Source of the DNA: Peronospora farinosa | Taxonomy: Eukaryota > Oomycota > Peronosporomycetes > Peronosporales > Peronosporaceae | DNA: 64,000 nucleotides | Assembly: GCA_947646735.1 (NCBI GenBank) | Contig: CANTFK010000091.1 | Span: forward strand, 1-64,000 | Direction: 5' to 3' | Part shown: positions 41,921 through 53,445 of the stretch, one piece after another | Layout of the letters: every line of letters starts with the position of its first letter | How positions within the stretch are numbered: position 1 is the first letter of the stretch | Position numbers and translations under genes: made by a program | Notes under the pieces: generated by a model | Seen by the model: the letters and a program-made list of their open reading frames with translations, nothing else | Told to the model about the DNA's origin: nothing | Database searches by the model: none

Positions 41921-43414
41921 ATGGTGACGACGTCCCTTGTCATGCCGATCGCCTTTCTGGGGCCACTGAACGAAAATATTTCGCTGGCAATAGTGGAGGG
42001 AGCCACATACCTCAGTCTCTTTCTTCTTTTGCTCCATGTGCACTCGTCTGGCAAACGCAACGCCACCATGTTACTCGCTGCAATGCTTCAAGTTCTCGTG
42101 GTGGAGCTGATTTTCTATCACAGTGACCGCTGGCATGCGCAGGCGCTAGTGATGCTGGTATCTGAACATCTGCCTCTGTATACTGTGCTACTACAGGCTC
42201 AGCTCTATTACATGTGAGTGTGGAGTTAAATAAGCGATAGGAGAGTTAATCATGTGACGTGTGGTTTGACTTATGCGTTGAACAGAGCGTTCGTTGTGAC
42301 GTCGCGATTGCGCATCGATCCATTCTTCCAACCGTTTGTGATGGGGTCGTTGATGCTGATGCTGCTATTCCCAATTGAGCTGTTAGGCACCAAATTTCTT
42401 TGGTGGACGTGGCACGATACAGATCCTCTCCTTGCTGACCGCTTGATGGGCGTACCATGTCACTTACTCTTTTACAATTACTTCTTTGCTTTTGCATTTC
42501 TTTGTGTGCACTTTATTCTGCGCAGGTGAGGTAGTTGCTTAAAGCAAGCGTGGATCAAGGATCGTGTTTACTAACTTGTGGTGATTTATACTTTAGCACT
42601 TGGCTTACGGGCGACTACTACGAGGAGAAACGCTGGAAATCCGAGTGGGGCTATGTTTTGTTGATGCCACTTATTACCACCAGTTTTGCCGTTTGCTTTC
42701 TCATTTTGGGCTACTATACACCCGTTCATCTCATGGGAATTCAAGCGCAGGTTTGTCAATTGGCAACATATTCTTTTGTTGCAAGAGAGAAAGATCTGAC
42801 TTTGGATACAGGTATCCTTCTTTATATTGATCGGATTGAGCTTGCTACTCGTCTGGATGGCTGATCGAGAGAGAGGTACGCTATTCTGAGCTTCCACTAT
42901 CATGTCGCTAGATAAATACTATACTTACATGTGCCTATCATTCGTAGACTCGCCTGATGTACAAAAAGCTTTGGAGCCTATGGATGCTTACGATAGCGAC
43001 TGGTTGTCCTCGTGCATTGACCATGCCATAAACCAGATGGTGTTTTTGCTCTACTTTGTCCTAGTGCTACTAACATTGTTTATCAACCCCACGGAGATCG
43101 TGTCACTGGGCCATCATCAACCACTGGGGAAGTGTCTTGAGAGTGAGTGGTTTTATTCACTCATGGGTATGAAACACCACCGCAAAAAGTATCTCTGTGT
43201 GCACGACTTCAACGAGGCATTCAATTTATGCAACTATCCGGTCACGCAACTGCTATACGAGGACTCATGGTACATGATCTGCGGACGCGGATACGAAAGC
43301 TTTGCGACCTACTTGGCGCTGATTGTAAGCAGCTTCATTGGACTTAATTTGCTGATGTATCAGATTCTCAAACGGCCGCAGTATACGCAGGCCGTGTCAT
43401 TCCGCCATCAATGA
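41921..43414 (+). CDS. Multi-pass membrane protein, five exons
   Basis: Exons 41921-42213, 42286-42525, 42597-42750, 42812-42875 and 42912-43414 join in frame to 417 residues with GT-AG borders throughout. About eight membrane segments are visible, for example YLSLFLLLLHV, LMLMLLFPIELLG, YYFFAFAFLCVHFIL, LLMPLITTSFAVCFLIL, VSFFILIGLSLLLVWMA and MVFLLYFVLVLLTLF. A conserved-looking cytosolic block with His/Cys/Trp (GMKHHRKKYLCVHDFNEAF, YEDSWYMICGRG) precedes the last helix. The last intron is only 36 bp. The fourth exon codes exactly one membrane helix, which supports the model. I recognise no family. A transport or lipid-related role would be a guess. Confidence 0.7.
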
Positions 43415-43658
43415 AAATATACGTCACTTGTTCTTTTCTATGCACCCATTTGACTTCCTGGCAGTTTGTGATTAGCTGATTTGATTGATATTTTTAGCCA
43501 CTAAAATTGTGCGTCAGTAACGGTTTGTCAGTAATTGTGTCGACCTCTTCCTCCGTAGGTGGCAAGAGACATTCTTTTGAGCTGTAGTCACGCGATTTCT
43601 ATCATCTCTCTTCATCGTTTTATTGCAGCAATATCGACTAGACAGAGTCTAAAATAAA

Positions 43659-45058
43659 ATGACGTATCAAATGCCCATGGAGACCCAGCAGGAGCTACGA
43701 CAATTGCCGGGAAATAACGTACGGCTCTCTGTCGTCTAATGTCAAAGTCTTTCATATTGGGAATAACTCACTCACTAATTGTTACCTGTTGTATGTAGCG
43801 CTGCGTGGATTGTGATGCCCCGTACCCTCAATGGGCAACCGTTTCATACGGCACCTTTATGTGTCTCGAGTGCTCTGGTCGTCATCGTGGATTGGGTGTT
43901 CACATCTCGTTTGTGAGGTCTGTCACCATGGACTCATGGACGGATAAACAGGTGATGCAGATGCAAAATGGAGGAAACGATTCATTCCGTGCGGCATTCT
44001 CTGCTGCTGGAGTCCCTAAAGACCTCTCTATTGGTGAAAAGTACAACACGCCACAGGCGGAGGCCTATCGCCAACGTTTGACGGCAATTGTCGAAGGTCG
44101 GGCTTCACAGTCGCTGCCTCCATGGGACTCGAGCATGAACAAGCCGTTTTCTTCCTCTTTCTCATCCGCTTCATATTCGGGTGGAGGCTCAGCTGGAGGA
44201 GATACGCGTGGCGTTGAAGCGCTCAAAGGTGAGTCGGAGCAGGATTACGTTGCTCGTCAGATGAAACTGCGTGAAGAGGCTCGTGCCCGCATGGCTGCCA
44301 AGTTTGGTAGTAATGGTATGCAGGGCATTGGAAGTGGTGGAGAAACGCGGGCACGCCAGGCTTCGTCTGGTGGCCTAGGCGACCTCTCGGGTGCCTTTAG
44401 CTTCATTACAAGTACAGTCACGACGGCCGCTAGCTCGGCTGCCAGCCTCGTGAAAGACCAAGACTTAGGATCCAAGGTATCGTCGGGCTGGTCTTACGTG
44501 CAGAACGCAATGCAGGATCCGGCACTTTCAAATAATGTCAAGTCTTCTGCCACATCTGGCTGGTCAGTGCTTTCCAGTGGCGCGTCGGCGCTTTTACAGA
44601 CCGCCCAGACTGCAGTGAATGGAAATGGCAGTGCGAATGACAACTTAGCTGGTATGAGTAGCGCCTTCCCTCGCACCAACGATGAGTTGCCTACCTCCAG
44701 CAAGTATGCAGGTATTGGCAGTGGTAACAGTAGCACAAGCCGTGATCACAACAACGACTCGTGGTTGGACTCGCAGCTCAGCAACAGTGGTAGTAGCAAC
44801 TCCAATCCCAACAGTGGCAGTTTCTACACACCGCCGCAGCAGCCTAAGCCAGCTCCGACGTCTGACTTGTTTGGGTCTTCGTCGTCCAGTACAAATGGCA
44901 GCAATTACGATCTGCTTGGGCTCTCTTCTTCGTCTGTAGCTTCTGCTACGAATAGCAATGGTTCAGCTGCTGTCGCTGCGGCACCGTCTTCAGCTCCTCT
45001 CGTAAAAGAGACGAAGCCCGCGAAAGATGTCGACTTTTTCGGTGAGTTTGGTTTCTAG
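43659..45058 (+). CDS. ARF GTPase-activating protein, ArfGAP1 type
   Basis: Exon 1 (43659-43718) codes 20 residues. After an 80-bp intron (GTACGG...TGTAG), exon 2 (43799-45058) gives 439 residues in total. The intron falls one codon before the zinc finger C-x2-C-x16-C-x2-C (RCVDCDAPYPQW ... FMCLECSGRHRGLG), which contains the catalytic arginine region. Downstream Ser/Thr/Gly-rich amphipathic stretches (GAFSFITSTVTTAASSAASL, WSVLSSGASALLQTA) look like ALPS curvature sensors of ArfGAP1. The C-terminus is DVDFFGEFGF. The protein should stimulate Arf1 GTP hydrolysis on Golgi membranes and COPI vesicles. Confidence 0.9.
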
Positions 45059-45392
45059 GCCGCGTATGAGAGATGGCGCACTTAGCAGATATTTCAGTTT
45101 TTACATTTACATAAAGAGACTGTGTGGAGGATATATTGCATGCAGGCCATAACATCAAAACATGGGTGTACCGGTGCGTTGTTGTCTATCGGGTTTGATT
45201 AGTAACACCCTTCCTACCATCGGCCATGCCACTCTTTCTGTCTTTGCGCACGATGCTTCTCAAGGCGTAGCCATTAGTGAGCAAGTGTTAAGCCTCGCCC
45301 TGCTTTCCTACATAGCGCAAAATTCCAAAGATCAAGATCGAGATGGCGCCGATGACCCATGGTTTTCCTTCTCAGTTTCTGACAAGTTTTGC
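45059..45392. other. Convergent 3' region between ArfGAP and PDH E1-beta
   Basis: These 334 bp lie between two stop codons that face each other. They hold both 3' UTRs. I see no gene or structured element in it. Confidence 0.5.
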
Positions 45393-46558
45393 TTAGAGGT
45401 TGCGCGCCACCGTGCGCTTAGCGGCTGCAACGATGTCCTCGACCTGGGGCAAACACAACTTCTCCAGGTTATCAGCGTATGGCATGGGCACGTCCGTTCC
45501 CGTCACGCGCTCCATAGGAGCGTCCAGGTAGTCAAAGGCCTCAGTCTCCATGATGATACCGGCAATTTCGGCACCAATACCGTGCTGACCCCATCCCTCC
45601 TCGATTGACACCATACGGTTGGTCTTCTTCACCGAGTCAATAATGGCCTGACGGTCGAACGGGCGGATCGAACGAAGGTTGATCACCTCGGCATCAATAC
45701 CCTCCTTGGCCAAAACAGAAGCAGCCTCCAAAGCCTCACCCACCATGCGGGAGAAAGCGACCAGCGTGACGTCCTTGCCTGACTTCATGATCTTGGCCTT
45801 GCCGATTTCGATCGTGAAGTCCTTGTCCTGTGCTTCCTTAGACACGGGGAACGAGACACCATACAATAGCTCGTTCTCTAGCACCACAACGGGGTTGGGG
45901 TCACGAATGGCAGCTTTAAGTAAACCGCGAGCGTCCTCCGAGTCGTAAGGGACCACTACCTTAAGGCCGGGTACGCTGCCGTACCACGCAGCATAGCACT
46001 GCGAGTGCTGTGCGGCTGAAAAGATCATGTTGACAAAAAGAAAAAAGTCAACGACTTGATGACGTAAAGAGCGAGATAAAAAAACGACAAAAGATACGTA
46101 CCAACACCAGCAGCGGGACCGTTGGAGCCACGGAAGACAATAGGCACGCTAATATCACCGTTAGACATGTAAAACTGCTTAGCGGCCGAGTTGATGATCT
46201 GGTCAATGGCTTGCATGGCGAAATTAAACGTCATGAATTCAACGATCGGTTTCGTGTTGTGATAGGCGGCACCGACAGCCAAACCCGTAAAGCCCTGCTC
46301 CGTAATAGGCGTGTCAATGATACGTTTGTCACCGTACTTTTCCCACAATCCCTTCGAGACTTTATAGGCGCCGTTGTATTCCGCGACCTCTTCACCCATA
46401 AGAAAAACTTCATCGTCGCGGGCGAGCTCTTCGTCCAATGCGGTGTTAAGTGCGTCACGAACAGTCATTTTGTCAGTCGTGCTAGCCATAGAGCGGCGTA
46501 GCAGGCTTAAAGAAGCCTTGAAGGTTTTGCTGGAGGTCAGTACACGACGGAGAGCCAT
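45393..46558 (-). CDS. Pyruvate dehydrogenase E1 component, beta subunit
   Basis: Exons 46102-46558 and 45393-46015, joined over an 86-bp intron (GTACGT...TTTCAG), give 359 residues, the usual size. The N-terminal ~30 residues are basic and Ser-rich ([23 protein letters not shown]), a mitochondrial targeting peptide. Then come [40 protein letters not shown], the glutamate that contacts thiamine diphosphate, [14 protein letters not shown] at the exon border, and [12 protein letters not shown]. The C-terminal transketolase domain is complete ([40 protein letters not shown]). It forms the alpha2beta2 enzyme that decarboxylates pyruvate in the matrix. Confidence 0.95.
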
Positions 46559-47754
46559 TATAAATCTTCTTCTACTGGGGGGTCTGCTTCTTACGTTGTA
46601 AACTTGGAAATCACGGTCTGAGGCTCACCTCCAAGCAGACCAGCAGTTGCCTGACAGTTGCTAAACAATGTCAGTACTCTATCCAGCAACTTCCATGCAA
46701 CATTAAATTCCGATTGATGGATGTCATAATAAGTACGATTTCCAAAACGGGGTTTATTTATACATGCAATTATACAGTATGGGACTCTTACAACCGGACA
46801 CCAGGCACCTCCGCGTAGGTGCAAAGATTAGTGCGACATCAGATCACAAAATCATGCTGGTAGAGTTCGCATACACAAGAAGAAAGATTTGTGCAGGAGA
46901 TGTGTATACATAAATCAGTGTCGCCACGTGTGGCACAATTAAATGGCTACAAATCAAGTAGTAAGATTTTTGTATTCTTGATAAGTGCTAATCAAGTGCT
47001 TCTTCCTTTTCTTTCTATAAGTATCGTCATCATCTTGCCCACTACGACGCAGTCGACATGGCTACGTAAATCCACCTTAGGTTTTCGCTGTCGGCGAGGA
47101 ATGTTTGAGTTTAATCCACGAGGCTGACTCCGGCGCTGCCGCCATACGCAAATGGAGGCAACGACTTCACGTGAGTGGCGTATTATGAACTCTGCTTATT
47201 GAAGGGTCTCCTTTGCAGCCATAGGCACGTCGCCAAAGACGACATGTCGTTACGTTAATGCTGCTTACAAAAGATGATTGTGTCATTCTAGGAGTTTGAC
47301 TGGCAATCGAGTTTGTCACGTCGTCTGGACATCACGATGGGTGACATTTAGTTCGCGATGGTAAATGACTTTCGGAACTCAATGATAGAGTTTTATATCT
47401 TTTTAAAAAGGTTTATATACTTAACGGTTTCAACTTGAGGAACGTGGACACCAGGATCTACGTGGGAAGCTGCGATGTACAACCATTTGATCCCTCTCCC
47501 CGATATCAACTGTAAGTAACCATTCCAAGTATCGTCTACGAAACTTATTCAATTTGCGTATCGTATGGTGATGTCTTCAACTCGGGTCCACAGGGACAGG
47601 AGTTTGCATGTCGCTCACGTTCGCTGCTCAAGACAGTTGGCTTGGGTTTACCCAAGAAACGGAATCGGCCAAACGCCACCATTGATATCATATCCGCTTT
47701 TGCATTCCCAGTGACACACAAACGAAGACACCAGAGCGACTGAAACTTACTACT
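46559..47754. promoter_or_regulatory. 1.2-kb divergent upstream region (PDH E1-beta / dehydrogenase)
   Basis: This region holds the promoters of two genes that point away from each other. It is AT-rich, with short T- and A-runs. The longest frames are unsupported. Possible 5' UTR introns cannot be excluded. I see no repeats. Confidence 0.4.
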
Positions 47755-49023
47755 ATGGACACTGCTACCAAAATGATGTCGAGTGCCCACCTTCACGGCC
47801 AAGATTCGTGCACCAAGGACTCAGCTGGCTGCATGCGCGCCGTTGTGTGGACAGGCAAGTCTGTCAAATTGGAGCACATTCCGAAGCCGAAGATCATGGA
47901 AGCGTCAGATGTGGTGGTGAAAGTGACTGCGTGTTCTGTGAGCCCAGACTTCGCGAACGATGTTTGCGGAAGTGGTTCTGGGCTGGAAAAGAACCAGGTG
48001 TTGGGCAGTGAAGCCGTCGGTATCGTCGACAGCGTGGGTGCAAACGTGCAGAAGCTCAAAGAAGGTGACCGCGTCGCTGTAAGCTTTGTGCTGGCATGCG
48101 GGAAATGCCGTCATTGCCGTCGACAAGAGTATGCGTCATGCAACTGCACGAATGAATCCCAAGAGTTTAAACAGAAGTATGGTGGTTGGGCCCCCGCTGC
48201 TGTGCTGGGAAGCACCCGCATGCTTGGAAACGTTCCGGGTGTGCAGGCTGAGTATGTGCGTGTGCCGTATGCCGACGTCAACTGCTTTAAGTTGCCGTCA
48301 GGTGTGAGCGATGACAAGGCCGTACTAGGAGTGGAGACGACTGCTACAGCGCTTCATGCGGTAGATTCAGCCAAGGTGAAGGAGGGCGACACTGTGGTTA
48401 TTTGGGGTCTTGGTCCTATCGGCCTTCAAGCAGCTCACTGGTGCAAGCTGCGCGGTACCAAGAAGGTGGTGGGAGTTGAATATTCCCTAGAGCGTCTTAA
48501 GTTCGCTCATGATCACATGAACTTGGAGGTGGTCGACCGTCGCGATTTATCCAGCGCTCAGGTGGTGGCTAAGCTGCAAGAAGCGCTTCCGCCTGCCGGC
48601 GCTGATGCGGTGATTGATGCAAGTGGCGGCTCAGCTTCGGGCGGATTTTTGGCTACGTTGGAAAAGACAATGGGCATGGAGAAGAAGCCAGAGCCTGCGG
48701 ATACAATAAAGGAAATGCTTATGATCGTGCGCAAGTGCGGTCACATTTCGATAGTGTCCGATTACATGAGCTCGGTGGAATCGTTCCCGTTAGGCCACGT
48801 CGCTATGAAGAGTGTGACGGTCCACGCTGGCCGTACTCCGGCGCAGAAATATTATCCACAGGTGTTCTACGCGATTGAGAGTGGTGAGCTGGACCCATCG
48901 GTGCTTATTTCTCACCGCTTGGCTCTCGAGGAGGTGCCCGAAGCATACTCCCGCATTGCAAAGAAAAATAGCAGCTTCCTGAAGGTGTTCGTGGCGCCAC
49001 ACGAGATGCGTTCTAAGGCGTAA
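47755..49023 (+). CDS. Zinc-type medium-chain dehydrogenase (MDR family)
   Basis: 422 residues, one exon. A GroES-like N-terminal domain (MRAVVWTGKSVKLEHIPKP, GVQAEYVRVPYADVN) carries the structural zinc lobe C-x2-C-x2-C-x7-C (CGKCRHCRRQEYASC). The nucleotide fold has GLGPIGLQAA and an acidic residue after the second strand (VGVEYS), suggesting NAD rather than NADP. The catalytic zinc site is altered: the usual G-H-E reads LGSEAVG, and the later Cys position lies in GVETTATALHA. Only the CSVSPD cysteine remains. It may be an oxidoreductase using another mechanism, or a degenerate paralogue. Substrate unknown. Confidence 0.8.
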   Translation: MDTATKMMSSAHLHGQDSCTKDSAGCMRAVVWTGKSVKLEHIPKPKIMEASDVVVKVTACSVSPDFANDVCGSGSGLEKNQVLGSEAVGIVDSVGANVQKLKEGDRVAVSFVLACGKCRHCRRQEYASCNCTNESQEFKQKYGGWAPAAVLGSTRMLGNVPGVQAEYVRVPYADVNCFKLPSGVSDDKAVLGVETTATALHAVDSAKVKEGDTVVIWGLGPIGLQAAHWCKLRGTKKVVGVEYSLERLKFAHDHMNLEVVDRRDLSSAQVVAKLQEALPPAGADAVIDASGGSASGGFLATLEKTMGMEKKPEPADTIKEMLMIVRKCGHISIVSDYMSSVESFPLGHVAMKSVTVHAGRTPAQKYYPQVFYAIESGELDPSVLISHRLALEEVPEAYSRIAKKNSSFLKVFVAPHEMRSKA

Positions 49024-49600
49024 GCGATATTGTCACAATGAACCCTGCCAAGAAGAACATGAGAAAAAGAGATGAGGACCAAGGACATTCGGAGCCAAGC
49101 AGTGACAGAGTTTTTTTTAATTAGCTACTAAGCGGTAGTATGTGAGCCATTTAACCATTTATAACTTTGACAAGTCTTTTTTTAGTACGCGTTCGAGATC
49201 AATCTACCTAACCAAGCAGCTTCGTATATCAAAACTATTTCTTCCATGCGCTGGCGCGACGCATACAAAGGAGATGTATTAAGCGTAAGCTTTTAAGTTA
49301 TGTGATTCTTGCAGACGAGTGTAAGCTGCAAGTGTTGTACAATGAGATTGCTATATGAGTAGGATCATTGCAAGGTCGACAGTGCAAGTGACATCATCCT
49401 ATATCCTCGCTTCCTTCAATATAGACTCAGTAAAAATGAACTGTCCGCGAAAAGACTTTTTAGTAATGTTGTCAGCAGATACCGCATGGGTAAACATACA
49501 ATAGGAGAACAGTATGTAGCTTGCTTTATCAAAAAAAACATAAAGTGGCAGAAGGTCGTTGTTTACATAGTGCTGGTAAATCACAGCCGGCTTTACCTTA
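49024..49600. other. Convergent 3' region, no gene seen
   Basis: These 577 bp lie between the dehydrogenase stop and the helicase stop. They are AT-rich with T-runs, compatible with two 3' UTRs. No supported coding sequence. Confidence 0.5.
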
Positions 49601-51405
49601 TTAGTGAGCAAACTGGCGCTTGTCACCAGATGCCCGCTTGCCGTATGGATTGTCGGCACTAAATGCGTGGCCTGAGCGCTGGAACTTGCCACCACGATCA
49701 TTATCAAACGAAGTACCCTTGCGCTTACCAATCTTGCCGCTCGTCTTCACAGGAAGAGTCACCTTAGGCGGAACCTGTAGTCCGAAAGACTTGGCCACCC
49801 CTTGCATATCAAGACGACCGACATCAAAAATGCCCTTCAACGAGTGCGAGGCGTACGCCAGCAAATATCCACGGTATGCATCTTTGGCCGATTTGTGCAG
49901 GTAATACGTCTTCTCCACGAGTTTCATGAGCTGAGATTCAACATTAGCAATCTTCGAAAGAGGAAACTCATACTCATTAAGCGCCACCTTTGAAGCCTTC
50001 AGGTACTTAAGAAAACCAAGCTCATCAGGCAAAAGCATAAGCAGTGCCTTACCTTTTCCTTTAGCACCGCGAGCGGTACGACCCACGCGGTGAATGTACT
50101 CGCGCGGATCATCAGGAGGGTCAAACTGAATAATCCAGTCCACAGCCGGAATGTCAAGACCACGCGCCGCTACATCCGTACAGAGCAAAATACCGGTCTT
50201 CGCGTTACAAAACTGGAAGAATGTTGTCGTACGCTTGTTTTGTTTTTGCTTTCCGTGAATGTCCAGTACAGGAATGTCAATGTAATTGAGAAGTTCGCCG
50301 TAAAACTTGACGGCATTGCATGACGAAAAAAAACCATCACTTTCTTTTTCAAATTCTTTTTGAGGAATGTGAAGAGCAGCAGAAAGCGCTTATCACTGGG
50401 GGTAACGACGTAACCCTGTTCAAGCGTAGCCACCGTAGCATTGGTGTCTTCCTCTTCTACGCCGACATACACTGGCTTTTCTTTAATTGATAATCGAGCA
50501 AGGTCCTCCACCTTCTTCGTCTGCGTAGCACTAAATAGCATGGTCTGGCGCTCCTTTGGAATACACTTAATGATCTGGCGCATTTCCTCTTCAAAACCAA
50601 TAGAAAGTATGCGGTCGGCCTCATCAATCACGAGAATCTGCAGGTTGTGATAAATGAAAGCCTTAGTGTTCTGCAAGTGATCCAGCAGACGACCAGGCGT
50701 AGAGATCAGTATATTTACGCCCTTTACCAGGCGCTCAGCCTCAGCACGACGGTTGGCACCGCCCATAACGATACCGTGTGTCTGCGAATGGTATTTGCAA
50801 ATATCGCGCACAACGCCATATATTTGCAGCGCCAGCTCGCGCGTCGGAGATATAACAATACAGCCCGTGCCCTTGCGCGCCGTAAAGCGCACCTTGTGCA
50901 GTAGCTCCACCGCCGGAATTAGAAAAGACAGCGTCTTACCAGAACCTGTCTTGGCTGCACCCAGCAAATCTTGACCAGCCAACAGCGGTCGAATCGACTT
51001 GGACTGTATTTTGGTCATCTTAGTAAAGCCCATGTCAGTCAGAGCCTTGCGCGTGGGCTCGGATAGCGGTAGTGATGCGAACTCCTCGCTAGAAAAGTAG
51101 CGCTCGTCTACCTCGGTCAATCCGAGGTTGGCGGCTTCAGCAATCGCATGCTCCGTCTCCTCATCCTGCTTGTCGTCTACCTCTGTCTTTACGGGCACTT
51201 CCTCTTCTTTTTCAGCACTTTCAGCCTCATCTCGCTGCTTCTTTTTCTTTTTCAAATGCTTTCGCTGTATCTTCTTCTGCTCCTGGTCCGCTACCTCGGC
51301 ACCAGTATCTCTATCTGGCGTCGTTACAGCAGCAGACTCTTTTACCTCGGTAAATGGCATGGTCTCCTCTGATATGCTCGTTTCTTTGCGTCGTGATTTG
51401 CTCAT
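49601..51405 (-). CDS. DEAD-box RNA helicase, Has1/DDX18 type, with an apparent frame break
   Basis: From ATG 51405 to the stop at 49601, ~601 codons. The N-terminus is Lys/Glu-rich ([16 protein letters not shown]). Helicase motifs in order: Q region ([20 protein letters not shown]), I (AAKTGSGKT), Ia (PTRELALQ), II (VIDEADRI), III (SATQT), then V (ARGLDIP) and VI (HRVGRTARG). The C-terminus has [21 protein letters not shown], typical of Has1. The protein works in the nucleolus on early 60S/40S ribosome precursors. At 50326-50333 an A8 run on the plus strand (T8 in the gene) shifts the frame just after KKVMVFF. The expected sequence continues in the next frame at once. A homopolymer sequencing error is likelier than loss of an essential gene. 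Confidence 0.9.
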
Positions 51406-51606
51406 TTTGCTAACTAAATGTAGCGGCAACCAGTGGAGTGTGACGTTTCTGTGCGAGTTGATACTCGCATATCGGAAAGCGGATAGACAAGCTTGCTATA
51501 GATTATCTTGGTGCATTTGGCTGGTGGAGACGCAGCGCGTCAAATACAGCTGGTTTTTCGTCTATGTACGATTTATGAAACAGTCTCATTCTAATACTAA
51601 ACGCTA

Positions 51607-53209
51607 ATGCTCCGCCTTCCTTCGCGGACCCTGCGCCACGCACGGCTAGTTACCACACGTCGCCAGTGCTCTCACTCTCATGTGTCGATATATATTCATT
51701 TGCAGTCGCGTTCCATGGGTATTTTTTCAGACTTGAAGAACCAGCTTAAGACCGAGATGGAGAAAAACGAGGAGCTTAAGAAATCCTTCGAGGAGCTAGA
51801 GAAGACAAAGAAGCAGTATAAGAGTGTTGGAAAGGCTGCTAAGGAGAAACTGAGTGAGATGGGCTCTGTGACGGAGGAAGCAGCTAGGAGCTTTCAGGAG
51901 CAGGCCTCGCAAGCCTCACAGAAAATTAAAGGATCTTATGAGAAGACTACCAAGGCCTCTGAAGCTGTCAAAACAGGACAGGAAGGTCGCGCAGAATCTA
52001 TTCACAAAAAAGTGGAGGGTGAGTCCGACAAGATCAAGAAGGATGGCGAGGTAAGCTGATCAGGATGTGATTTATAAATGAGACAATTGTAAACTCATTT
52101 GACTGGCTCCTTTGTGCTGTGCAGTATCCTGAGCACACGGATCAAGCGATGGATGGCGCTCGCGCCTTTGTGAAAAACTTCTTTGCTAGCATCGCTTCCC
52201 AAAGAAATAAACTTGTCCACCTTAACAAGTTTCCTAAATTGCGTGACGAGTGGAAGGAGGCCGCGCAAGAGCTATTTGGTAAAACAGAAAAACAGACGGT
52301 TGACGAGGCTTTGGCCTCAGTTCGCACGCCGACTATGCAAGAGCCAAAGAAGACAGAAGACGACAGCGACGAGCCTGCAGAATACATGGGCATTAGTGCC
52401 TTGGTGGCTGTGAAGGAGAAGGAAAGCGCATGGCAGCGTGTGAGCGCTCGTTTTCGTGAAGCACCGATTATACAGGGAATTTTGAATGCCGCGAAGCAGG
52501 CGGCGAAGACAGATGCAGGAAAGAAGGTGCATCAGACGACGAAGCAGGTTAAGGACAAACTTAGCGACGCTCAAGAAGAAGTCCTGGAGGTCTGGGAGAC
52601 AAGTCAAAATCCTTGGGTGTACCGACTGTCGTCAATTTATGACGGACTTTTTGGTGAGACCCCTATGGGTGTTGCAATCAAGGAGATTCGTCGAGCTGAG
52701 CCAGATTTTATCTTAGAAAAGTGGAAGGAAAATATCGAGGAAATTGTTTTACCTGGAGTGCTGGAGGCGTTTCTGCGTGGCAACAGCCGAGACTTGAAGA
52801 AGTGGTTCGGCGAGGCAGCATACTCGCGTGTGAACATCGCTATTCGTGAGCGCAAGTCCGAGGGATTGGTCATGGATCCGCATGTGCTCAGCATTGACAA
52901 TGTGGAAGTTATTGAAGCTACAGTACGTACAGCTTAATTGTGGAACAATTTGATGTGTTATATTTCTGACGTCAGATGTTATTACATTAGGCCGAGGACA
53001 AGCAAGCTCCGATCGTTTTAATGCGGTTTCAAGCACAGCAAATTAACTGTATCCGCAACCGTGAGGGCGAAGTAGTTGAAGGATCCGAGGACGAGGTGCT
53101 GGCTTACTACTACATTTTCGCCTTCCAGCGTGACTACGACGAGGAGCAGGAATTACTCCGCTGGAGAATCGTGGATCTCCACATGCAGCGTGGCGGTCGG
53201 TATTATTAA
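51607..53209 (+). CDS. TIM44, mitochondrial import motor subunit
   Basis: Exons 51607-52050, 52125-52922 and 52991-53209 (introns of 74 and 68 bp) give 486 residues. The N-terminus is Arg/Ser-rich without acids (MLRLPSRTLRHARLVTTRRQ), a matrix-targeting peptide. A charged helical region follows (GIFSDLKNQLKTEMEKNEEL ... SEMGSVTEEA), then the C-terminal Tim44 domain. Visible there are SSIYDGLFGETPMGVAIKEI, LPGVLEAFLRGN, GEAAYSRVNIAIRERKSEG and FAFQRDYDEEQELLRWRIVD. It recruits Hsp70 to the TIM23 channel at the inner membrane. It is 178 bp downstream of the Has1 5' end, in divergent orientation, so the two share a short upstream region. Confidence 0.92.
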
Positions 53210-53445
53210 AGAAGCGAGATGCACCATCACCGACGAATACGGAGATTGTTGGTAATGAACTCGTGAATAGACGGCAAATACTGCGTACAGCTATACTGAA
53301 ATCCAGCTACTTCAACTATACATACATCAGCTTTACGTTGAAGTTTCCCTGACCATCATTCTGTTCCGCACGGGGGAAATGTCGTCCGCTCTCACTTTTA
53401 CTTTCGCACGTACGAACAACAACAAATACGCTGCAGATACGATCG

